Under the pieces are notes generated by a model. The model made no database searches, was not told where the DNA came from, and saw nothing but the letters and a program-made list of their open reading frames with translations. A program made the position numbers and the translations under genes. This document shows, piece after piece, positions 45,393 to 54,258 of a stretch of DNA of 64,000 nucleotides. This DNA is from Catenaria anguillulae PL171 (taxonomy: Eukaryota; Blastocladiomycota; Blastocladiomycetes; Blastocladiales; Catenariaceae). The stretch is taken from positions 186,001 to 250,000 of the forward strand of contig MCFL01000028.1 of assembly GCA_002102555.1 (NCBI GenBank), written 5' to 3'. Each line of letters begins with the position of its first letter. The stretch's first letter is position 1.

Positions 45393-47321
45393 TCATCTAA
45401 ATGCTATCTGTGACGGAAGGAATAAACTGTGAAGGCAAACGGGGTGACACAAGGAAATGTCAAAGAGTCGGAGGAGTTCAACGGCGGAATCCGGAGTTGC
45501 TGGTGTTGCTATTGTCGCCGCTGCTGCCACCGAACGACGAGGACCAACGCCTTTGCTGTTGCTGCTGTTTATGGTTGGTCGTTTCAGAAGCAGCAACGTA
45601 ATGGTCGCGATCTCGATCTCGGCCTGCAGACGATGGCCGGTTCGCTGCAGAGTGCGTGCTGTGGGCGCGATACCCATGTTGGTGATGTTGGTCAGCCGCG
45701 GGAACAGGAGGTCGGCTCGGCAGAGAAGAATGCCAGCGGTTGGATCCGGATGCCGGACTACTCGTGCGAGGCGGAGTTTGGTTGTGGGCACGAGTGGCAC
45801 GACTGACTGCACTGACCTCGACAACTTGACGAAGGGAAACGGTGATTTTGGTGTTGACAGCCCAAGCGCGTTCACCGCTGCGGACAAGTGGCGGTGCCGA
45901 AAGGTCAGGGCGTAGCCAAGGTCTTCGAGCATGTGAGCCGTGACCATATCCCAAGCGGCATCATCAGGGCGGCCGCCATGGCCAGTACCCACGGCAGCGC
46001 CCTCGAGACCGGTCCGCAACAGGACGGGAAAGCGGTGCTGGATTTCTGCAGCAGCTCGGTCAATGGCGTCGGCAAGGCCGCGCCGATCCATTGCACGTTT
46101 TGGGAAGAGCGTGTTGCTCGCCGTCGCCATCCGTACCCGGGCCAGGCACGGTACGCCCGATGGACTCAACACAATCCAGTGGACCATGAAGTCGCGAGCA
46201 AAGAAGGCACCCTGTGCAATCGCCCTCGCGGTCGTCGTCGAGACGCACGCACGCATCGGCCGGCCATTCGGATTCGCATGACCATCATGATCGAACCACT
46301 TGTCTGCGGCAGTGTCTGCCGACCCGAGGACAAGACTGCCGTCGCCATCGGCGCCAAAGCTTTGCAGCGCACCCAACACCCACAACGTCCTGCACAGGTT
46401 CTTGATGCCGCCCGGGTATCGGTCGTAGGTCGTCGCCAACGCTCGATCGTCCACCGCGTTGATTGTCGTTGTCGCATGCGGCGGCACGCCCACCTGGGCA
46501 CCTGCGGTTGCCGTGTGGAACCACTTGCTGACCGATGCCGCATCCACGCCGACCACAACCTCCTGACCACGCTGGTCCATGCGCAACTCAACACCCCCAT
46601 ACATGGGCGTCCGTGCCGCACGCGCATCCAGCTTCAAACCGACAATGCCGCCTTTCCCGTCACGGACGGGCACAAACACGGACCGCAATGTGGCTGACGT
46701 CTCCAGCCTCACACGCGGGCGCTGATTCTTTGTGGCCGCCGTGCAATCCCAAATCGTGGTCTGGATCGCCTCACCCACCCGGCACCGCTCGTCATCCGCG
46801 CTTGTCGCACTGGCCAGGTGCTCGGCGGTGCCCCACAGCAATGCCCGAACCGGCCACGTCGACTTGTACGTCACCTTATTGTGACTATACACAAGCGTGC
46901 CAACAAGTGTCGAGTCGGACATGGCGAGGTTGACCATGGCCGGGACATGGGCCACAACCTCGCCGACGGTCCGGTACAAGCGGCCGACGTTGTTATCGCG
47001 TGCCTCGACTTTTGCAAGCAAGGTTGCAACGATGGACCGGTGGGTGGCCTGGACAAGAACCACCACATCGGTGGCCTTGGATACCGCAAGCTTTTGGCGA
47101 ATCTCCCCCGAGGCTTCGTTGAGCGGCATGACGCGGGTTGGTCTCGCAGCGGTACCAGCATTGTTGGTGGGCATTGGGGCATATGTTGGCGTGCGCTTCA
47201 TGAGATGCGAGCCGAGTGGGGCCAGGTGAGATGGCGCAAAGGCGGGCGCGTTGTCGTCCCAACTATTACCTTGCGAGTTGGACATGACTTGATGCGTGTT
47301 TGGGTTTGGGTCCGGGTGCAT
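45393..47321 (-). CDS. Intact member of an unrecognised multi-copy family, 642 residues
   Basis: An uninterrupted, intronless frame from an ATG at 47321 (alternative ATG 47285). Three blocks recur in the broken copies nearby. Block 1, about residues 72-217, runs EIRQKLAVSKATDVVVLVQA, EVVAHVPAMVNLAMSDSTLV, KSTWPVRALLWGTAEHLASA, DDERCRVGEA and TLRSVFV. Block 2, about 228-270, runs LKLDARAARTPMYGGVELRM and VVVGVDAASVSKWFHTA. Block 3, about 300-475, runs LWVLGALQSF, AQGAFFARDFMVHWIVLSPS, GVPCLARVRMA, AIDRAAAEIQHRFPVL and MLEDLGYALTF. The last 150 residues are less conserved and the natural end is unsure. I see no signal peptide, membrane helix, nucleotide-binding loop or zinc knuckle. It could be a lineage-specific host gene or the protein of an unknown mobile element. 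No function is assigned. Confidence 0.6.
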   Translation of the reverse strand: MHPDPNPNTHQVMSNSQGNSWDDNAPAFAPSHLAPLGSHLMKRTPTYAPMPTNNAGTAARPTRVMPLNEASGEIRQKLAVSKATDVVVLVQATHRSIVATLLAKVEARDNNVGRLYRTVGEVVAHVPAMVNLAMSDSTLVGTLVYSHNKVTYKSTWPVRALLWGTAEHLASATSADDERCRVGEAIQTTIWDCTAATKNQRPRVRLETSATLRSVFVPVRDGKGGIVGLKLDARAARTPMYGGVELRMDQRGQEVVVGVDAASVSKWFHTATAGAQVGVPPHATTTINAVDDRALATTYDRYPGGIKNLCRTLWVLGALQSFGADGDGSLVLGSADTAADKWFDHDGHANPNGRPMRACVSTTTARAIAQGAFFARDFMVHWIVLSPSGVPCLARVRMATASNTLFPKRAMDRRGLADAIDRAAAEIQHRFPVLLRTGLEGAAVGTGHGGRPDDAAWDMVTAHMLEDLGYALTFRHRHLSAAVNALGLSTPKSPFPFVKLSRSVQSVVPLVPTTKLRLARVVRHPDPTAGILLCRADLLFPRLTNITNMGIAPTARTLQRTGHRLQAEIEIATITLLLLKRPTINSSNSKGVGPRRSVAAAATIATPATPDSAVELLRLFDISLCHPVCLHSLFLPSQIAFR

Positions 47322-49130
47322 TCAGGGGCGAAACAGCGACGACGCGGTTGGTGCGGGTGTGAAAGTGTATGCAAGCGGTTGGCGAGACTGGTAAAGTGCA
47401 TTCGATTGGCGTGCGTGCTCGTGTGCAACAATCTATTCAAGTGCAAGAATGTGTATTTTGTCGGTTGTGTTAGATTTGCGGTCCTTGCAACGCGTGTTGC
47501 ATGCAGCGATGTCATGCAGACAGGCACGACGCGCCGTGTCTGTGTTTCCCGCCCCATCCCGATTGCAGTGCCATTGGGGTGGGTGGAGGATGTGGATGGG
47601 CAAGTCAAGTGGGGAGAGGGCGAAACGAGAACCCAAGTAGGTCAAGAAACGCATGGATGCACACACGCACACGCAAGGACAGCCTGAGCTGACGCCAATT
47701 GGCCAATTGGATCAGATGCCCCTGCGCGGCGGGTCCAGCCCTACCCCACCAAAAGGCAAACCCATGAGCAGCATAGCCATGATCGAGTATTGCGGCGCCA
47801 ATTGTTTGTTTGTTTGTTTGTTTAATTGTCCCCGGTATGAATGAATAGATGCAGCAGCAGCAACAGTCGCAGCAGGGAAGCAGAAAAGCAACACGCTCGG
47901 CTCTGTTGCTCGCAAACTATTATTCTCGCAGTTCCAACAACTCACAGTAGCAGTAGCAGTAGCAGCAGCAGCGATTCTGACAGCACTCCATGGGCTAAAT
48001 GCATGGGCAAACAGCCCATTCCTCTCCAAGCCAACCAACCCAAACCAAACCAAACCAAACCAAACCAATCCAGTTCAGTCCAGTCCAGTCCAGTACAAAG
48101 AAGAATCCAGTCGAGTCCGATAACCGAAGCGAAAAGGGACGTAGCGCGTACTTGAGCAAAGAAGTGTCAGGTGCAGGGAAACTTGAAGAAAGAGAAAGAT
48201 GCTTGGATACTTGGGTCGATCGAGTATTTAGGTAGACGAGGAAATGTCGTTGTGCAAGCTTGGCAGTCTGAAAGGTTGCGAGGCGGCGGTAGCGTGTCGG
48301 CGGCTGCGTTGAGAAAACCCCCGAGAGAATGCTCGATGCAAGTGGTGGTTGGGCAACCTGTCCAGGATCATGACGATTGGGCAATGCAACAAGCAAGCGA
48401 TGCGCGAGGGAGTGAGCGAGTGCGCCAAGCACCAGTGAAAAGGAGCGTGAGAGGGGCCGGAGCAGTGGCGATTTCAATGATGTGAAGAGGACGATTGCGC
48501 AAGCTTTCTTTGACGTCTTCTTGGGGGTGTACAGGGTCTTTTGGACGTTTCCAATGATGCCCACGAAAGATTTGTACTTGTCCGGGAGCCAGCACGCCTT
48601 GTCTGCAAGTGGACTTTTTATTTTTCGACGCGTCATGCAAGAATATGTAAGAGCGCTGAGAGTGGACGAAAGCGACCACTCGGCGAATATACGTGTACGC
48701 ATCAGTGTGATTCTAAACGTATATGTAGACAACCACACTCAATGAACGCTGCCCAGAGAGTCAGAGCAACCCAAAGGAATCCGCACATGGATCGATTTCA
48801 GGCCGCCTTCAGCCATCGCCGACGACATTCGGACCCCGTCACCCCCCGAACCACACGCCGCTGTTGTTCGCACACAGTTTCGTGTGGTAAATATCGGGTT
48901 TTTTTTTCGTGTTCTTTCCTCCTTTCTCTGAATCTCTCTGTAGTGCAGTCGTCGTTCATTGCCCCTTCCCCCCTGCTGTTTTATAATATCCATTTTGCCG
49001 CATCCGGCCGGCATTTCACTGCTGTCGCAATCCATTGCTCTTTTTCGTTTTGACCTTGTGTTGTTCTTTCTTCTTCTTTTTTTTCATCTGCCTGCTTGAG
49101 CGAAGAGCAAGTCAGTGTGCCTCTCAGACC

Positions 49131-49174
49131 TTTCTGAAGCCAAGATGGTTTTCCAGTGGTGGAGTTAGCCCCAG
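49131..49174 (+). repeat. Diverged 45-bp direct repeat, left copy
   Basis: It shares tttc-gaagccaa-atggtttt with cccagtggtggagt-agcccc with 49750-49795, with a few substitutions and one gap. A gttcgcaggcc phrase follows in both copies. Confidence 0.6.
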
Positions 49175-49749
49175 TCAATTACGAAGCAGTGTTCGCAGGC
49201 CTTCGCTTTTTATGATACCTCGTTTTTCGTGTGCTCGCCAACTTGCAATTCAGGTTTCAACGGTTTCTCTTTCGCCTTCTTCAACATTGGCGAGCATACA
49301 CCTTCCCTCTTCCCTCAACACGCCGCTTCCGGCCTAGGCCTTGGATGCGTGTTCACCGCACAATTCCTTGGCATTTGCTGCCGAGCGAATGTCAGTCCTC
49401 TTTGCTAGTTGGGGCACAGCACATGATCGATCATCAGCAGATTCCAACCGACAGCTCCGAGTCCGTCGTCTACACTGTGCCGACAGCGCTCAACATGGGT
49501 CAGCGCTTTCAACACACACGCTGTTCTCACTCAACTCGACCGTCCTACTGCTTGTCTTTCGAATTGCTGGGATGTTAGGCGTTGTTTGGTCCTCTTGCTC
49601 TTCCTCTCGCAGGTCCTGTCCTCTTTCCTCACCTGTCTCTCTGCTCCATCCACGCTTCCTCATTTGCCTCTCGCACGTTTCCTCGGCACTCGCCCTGCTC
49701 TCACTTTATGTTGAGCACGTTCAAAAACAAAGGGAAATCTACGTTTCCC

Positions 49750-49795
49750 TTTCCGAAGCCAATATGGTTTTCCCAGTGGTGGAGTAAGCCCCCAG
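49750..49795 (+). repeat. Diverged 45-bp direct repeat, right copy
   Basis: The right partner of 49131-49174. The distance between the copies is about 620 bases. It may be the trace of an old local duplication. Confidence 0.6.
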
Positions 49796-49894
49796 CCGTT
49801 TCCTTTGCGGTCGTTCGCAGGCCTTTCTTTTTCGTTTGGTTTCAACTACCCAACTTTTTTTGCACCACCACGTCAACACGTCAACAATACCCAT

Positions 49895-49942
49895 CCAAAT
49901 CCGAATCCTAATCCTAATCCTAATCCTAATCCTAATCCAAAT
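49895..49942. repeat. CCTAAT hexamer array, telomere-like
   Basis: Eight consecutive hexamers: CCAAAT, CCGAAT, five perfect CCTAAT and CCAAAT. The complementary unit ATTAGG differs by one base from the fungal and animal TTAGGG telomere repeat in circular permutation. Confidence 0.8.
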
Positions 49943-50537
49943 CCGTCCATCATCATCAATATCATCAAGGAGCTGTTCGAGTTCAACCGTCTGTGTGTCA
50001 AGTTTCCTTACACCATTCCTCTTGCCTGAGACTCTCCACCCCCCGTTCCATATCAACGCTGCAACTTTCCTTGTTCACACGGCGCAACCAAATGTCGCCA
50101 TCCCACATCCCGTCCCCATATTTCATTGGTTGAATTTGCTGGGCTGAAAGGGTCTTTTTTTTTAGAATGCGAGTCCACGTGCTCTTTGTCCCAATTACCT
50201 TTTCTTTTTCTTATTCTTTTTGTATTTCCCCTGCTCTTCCACTCGTCCAACCGTCCATCACCTCATTCATGCCTCGAGCATGAATCCTCACACAGTGCAA
50301 GCACTGACTCGCGCCTTCCCATCATCTGCCATTCGCCGTCATCATGTCCACTCGACAATGTCCATTTATTCTATTACTTTTAGTTCTCTTTTAGTGCCTC
50401 CTCGCATTGAGATGTTAAGTCCAATGAAATCAATACAGAATCGATGTTACATGATACATACACAAACTGCGCTTGACAGCAAACAAAGAGAAGGAAACTC
50501 AACACACACTCTCTCTGCTTACTGCAGAGCACTCCCA

Positions 50538-51410
50538 TCATGACACTCCCAACGCCACTGTGCGTGCGTGAGGGAACCACTTTGCTACCGCGGCCGAATC
50601 CAATCCCGTCACCACGACTCGGCCGCGCTCGAAGCAACGCCATCCGACGCCGCTGTACATGGTTGAGGTCCTTGTACCCAAGCACAACCAGAACCCTGTT
50701 GGTTCCGTTGACCTCGCATCTGCCCATGCCACAACAAACGCCGACCGGAGCGTTGCGCCATTGTCCAACCTTGGCTTTGGTTGCCGGGCCACCGTGGCCA
50801 TGTAGTCGCCGCTGACAGCGGCCACCAGCACTTCCTCAATCCGCCGCCGCTCGTCGCGCGCACTGGTCGCACGCGCCGTGTGCTCGCTGGTGCCCCACAG
50901 CAAGGCACGCACTGGCCAAAGCGACTTGAACGTTTGGCGGCCGCGGCTGTACACGAACGCGGCCAGCAGCGCCGGGTCCGAAACGACCAGATCCACCATG
51001 CCAGGCACGTGACCCAACAGCTCGACCATGGATGCGTATTGCCGCCGCCCTGACACACCGTCGCGCTCCTCGAGGGCCGCAATCAGTGCGACAAGCACGG
51101 CCCGATGCGCCGCAGTCACCATAACTACCACGTCGTTGGCGTTTGCCGCAACCAGCTTTGCGCGAATCTCGTCCGAAGCGTCGCTCAATGCGACGTGGCG
51201 AGTCGGGGCGTGGTCATGGGCGGCTCCGGGCAATGATGGAAACGGGGGCACGTTGCCTTGTTGATTTGGCGCCGAGAAAGAGAAGGGTTGTGCGTTGGCG
51301 TCAGACCAGACGCGTGCACGAGATTGGACAATTGCAGCCATGCGCGAGGCCGAGGACGCGGCGGACGCGCTCGTCCAGTTGACGAGTTGCGCGGCATTTA
51401 GGGAATCCAT
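50538..51410 (-). pseudogene. Truncated copy of the 642-residue family (block 1)
   Basis: An open frame of 290 residues from an ATG at 51410 (MDSLNAAQLVNWTSASAASS). It carries the complete block 1: EIRAKLVAANANDVVVMVTA, SMVELLGHVPGMVDLVVSDP, KSLWPVRALLWGTSEHTARA, RDERRRIEEVLVAA and TLRSAFVVA. It then follows block 2 loosely (TSTMYSGVGWRCFERGRVVV, GLDSAAVAKWFPHA) and stops. Block 3 is missing, so compared with the 642-residue member it is truncated. The frame over its own length is clean, so it may still be expressed as a short form. Confidence 0.6.
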
Positions 51411-51540
51411 GTTGAGGTCTTTGGAGACGAGGGATGCACGTGGCGGGCTGTGTAGCAGTGGCGAGACGGCGTGTGCGTATGCGGTGTCCAGACAACGTGA
51501 GTGCGTTTGCTAGTTGTGTGTGCTTGATTAGGTGTTTCGT

Positions 51541-51980
51541 TCAATGCCAGACCCAGCGGCGGCCATTGCGGTCGAAGGGGGTGATGGGCCATTGCAGCAG
51601 CTCGAGGCGGTGCCCGAGACACGCAACCGACATCTCACGCGCGGCCATTTGCGTGACCGTACGCTTGACGTGCATGCCTGTGCGCTCGAGCGAGTCGCCG
51701 TGGCTGTACTCGCCACGGTCGCCGTGCAGCCTTGGAAACAAGACCCGCGTCGCCGACACCAAGTCCACCACCACCAACCTCGGCACCCTGTTGGCACCCA
51801 GCGCAATGAACAACATCTTATTCGGCTGGCCCGGGACTTGCTTAAACGCGGAGCGGGCCACCGATCGCGATTCGCCGATTGCCACCGCCAAGCGCGCGCC
51901 AGCCGCGCCCTCGTGATTTCTTGGGTTGGGGTCGCGAGACGCAGAACACCAACGCTTGTTCCTGGGCCAACCCACCAATC
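51541..51980 (-). pseudogene. C-terminal fragment of the 642-residue family
   Basis: A minus-strand frame of 145 residues reading AGARLAVAIGESRSVARSAF, LFIALGANRVPRLVVVDLVS and HVKRTVTQMAAREMSVACLG. This is block 3 without the rest. It lies head-to-tail upstream of the block 1 copy at 50538-51410, the same arrangement as on the plus strand at 41990-42700. Confidence 0.65.
51586..51925 (-). repeat. 340-bp duplicated segment, right copy (inverted)
   Basis: The reverse complement matches 42151-42490 over exactly 340 bases without gaps. Its right end touches the fossil retroelement sequence. Confidence 0.85.
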
Positions 51981-51984
51981 ACGA

Positions 51985-52860
51985 GCCCGGGGCCGGGCGC
52001 GGCGTGTATGGGCGCAGCCGCGAGACGTGGACATTTAAAATGCTTGTCCGATGACGACACATGCGCAATGTCAACTGCCGCGGGCGAGCGAACAGCGATG
52101 ACACGGAACGGAAAGTCCAGTGCGGTGTGAGCTTCTTCGCAAGGCCTTGGTCGGCCTTGGACACGCACGGCGTGTACAGGGCAACAACGTCACCGCCGGC
52201 GAAGGTACGACTAGCCGACGGCGCATACCGCAAAGCAAGTTGCGAGTAACCATGAGCGGGCGATTGCGAGTGCACGAGCGAGGTGCCGTTTGAGCTCAGG
52301 TCGGTAGGCAGCGACGTCATTGGCAGTCGAGAATACGGGCGCATCCACATTCTAGGGGCGAGGACAACACAAAGTCGGTGGGCAAGCGGGGGTCGCAGCC
52401 GAAGAGCAAGTAAAACGGGGACTCACCCAAGTCGTCATGGATGTGCGTGTTGTAAGCAAAGGCAATGGCCGTGATGTGCAGGTCTCAATCGCGCTGTGAG
52501 TCCATGTCGGAGTAAAGTGTGACAATCGAGTTGCGCAGCGTGCGCATGAATCGTTCCACAATGCCATTGACATGCATTGACACGGTGGACATAGGCGGGC
52601 GCGAAGGACGAGTCCACACCAGACTGGACAAGAAAAGTGTCAAAGGTGGCCGTTACGAACGAGGCGCCCTTGTCAACGAGCACACGGCGGGGGAAGCCAA
52701 ACAAGTGAGCCACCGACTGGAGCGAGGCAATGGCGTGCTGGGCGGTGTTGTTTGGAACAGGAAACAGCCACACGAAACGGCCGAATGTGTCCTGGATTGG
52801 CCGTAAAGTCGCGCCATTGGCCAACCGCGGGGGTGGGCACCGTTCGCACCTGACTAAACG
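51985..52860 (-). mobile_element. Fossil Ty3/gypsy-like LTR retrotransposon, integrase region
   Basis: Minus-strand phrases match the integrase core and C-terminal part of Ty3/gypsy (Metaviridae) polyproteins in order: DTFGRFVWLFPVPNNTAQHA and LFGFPRRVLVDKGASF (core), a later stretch resembling the 'AYNT..H...GESPFYLLFG.DPRLP' segment, and GDVVALYTP...LAKKLTPHW, which resembles the 'GDlV.l........KL...w.GP' C-terminal module. The element is broken with several breaks. Gag, protease, reverse transcriptase and RNase H are not seen, and I see no LTRs at either end. It looks like an old, truncated remnant embedded among the family copies. Confidence 0.75.
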
Positions 52861-52899
52861 TGAGAATGGGGGTCAACATGTCCACGATGCGTGCGCGTA

Positions 52900-53258
52900 T
52901 CCCGGGGCCCTGTTGGCCTCTGCCAAGTGGTTCAAAGTCGTTGCCCTGAGCAGGGCCCGAAGCGGCCAAATCGACTTATGCGCGTTGCGGCCAGATGAGA
53001 CCACAAGCGTCGCCAGCACCAACGAATCAGACATGGCCAGGTCGGCCATCTTCGGAATCCACGCCGCAATGTGGGCAGCACTGCGCTATTGGGCCTCCTC
53101 GTTCGCGCGTGTTGGAAATCCACGGCTTGCAGAAGGTCAGAAACCGCCGACCTTTGGGCGCTTTCATGGAGGATGGCAACGTCTCGAGCAGTACTGTGGT
53201 GAAGCAAAGCACGGACTTCTGCGGTGGCCGAGTTGAGTGACATGGTGCGAGTTTTCAA
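52900..53258 (-). pseudogene. Broken copy of the 642-residue family (start of block 1)
   Basis: Minus-strand phrases LNSATAEVRALLHHSTARDV, KMADLAMSDSLVLATLVVSS and KSIWPLRALLRAT follow block 1 of the intact member (EIRQKL..; AMVNLAMSDSTLVGTLVYS; KSTWPVRALLWGT). The copy is short, broken, and ends where the retroelement remnant begins. This suggests that the element inserted into, or recombined with, a family copy. Confidence 0.6.
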
Positions 53259-54258
53259 GTGGGTGTTGGCTTTAGTTGAAATCTGCCTGCTTGCTGACTA
53301 CGGGCGACAGCGACTCGATTGGAATGCTTTCGGCATGAATGCTCCAGACGTAGCCTCGGCGGCGGCAGATGTGCTTGACTTTGAGCTGAAAGAGCCGTCA
53401 CGGTTGACTTGGCTTGCCGAGACTTTGAGACATGATGGCAGTTTGAGTCAGCATATCGGCAAAGTGTGTTGGTATGAGCTTGGAGAAGCATACACAATGC
53501 CGAAAGACTCATGAGGACTTAGAACGTGAAGTCGCCCGGAGCCGGCCAGGAACATATAGTCCATTGCTGGCCAGAAGGACTCGGAAGTCGCGGCTCATGA
53601 CGAGACGAAACCAACCGTGACAAGTCGATGCGATCGATGCAGACGAACTCGGCAATGTGCGACCCAGAGTTGATTTTGCTTGGTCTGCTTAGCAGGTTGA
53701 GTATGAGCTACTCCTTGTCTGTCGGCGGTGGTTTGGTCTCACTGTCAAAAGTACAGTAAAGATGATGTCGATCATCGATCAGTCAGATTCCCATGAACGG
53801 TGCATCGACAGAGCGATCGCCACGTCGTACCAACTTTCGAGGTGACAGACGGCTTGTCGCGGGAACGAGACCGAGACCGATAAGGAGGAGGGCGCCATAG
53901 GCAGGCAGTCGAGGGCGTAGTTTAGTTGTTGGAAGGGGGCAAATGAGTGCAGGATAAAGGGGCAACAAGGGCACGGCCGGACATGGCGGGCAGAGCATGC
54001 AACTAACGGGCTGGCGGGCTAGAGACAGTGCTGCGGGACAATGGTACTAGGCAGTGGCGCGAGGGCCATGTCCGTGATGTAGCCACAATATAACCTGTGG
54101 GAAAGAGAACGAGCGGCAGACTAGCTGGCAGATCGAGTCTTTGCGTACATATTGTGGTTCTCGGGGCGATCGGCTGACACGCGACCGATCGGCGGGCCTC
54201 GTTTAGGTTGTCAATGAAACATGAAGTGAAATCAATGAGAGGTTACACACAGTAATAA
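53259..54258. other. Intergenic region
   Basis: No recognisable coding sequence. The right part should contain the promoter of the Cdc20-like gene. Confidence 0.45.

Larger units (their letters stand above)
47322..50537. other. 3.2-kb low-complexity region without a recognised gene
   Basis: Contains (TTTG)n at about 47806-47823, (CAAAC)n at about 48040-48068, CAGTC-type repeats, a CCTAAT hexamer array and a diverged 45-bp duplication. The part from 48890 is strongly T/C-rich. A minus-strand frame at 47995-48738 is open but without motifs. I see no supported gene. Confidence 0.5.

Noticed and set aside
47995-48738. Minus-strand frame of 247 codons
   Set aside because: It runs through the CAAAC and CAGTC simple repeats and lacks domains, an ordered start context or matching neighbours. 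It is most likely chance openness.
49131-49795. Possible LTR pair formed by the two 45-bp repeats
   Set aside because: The repeats are too short, lack TG...CA ends and enclose no element-like coding sequence.
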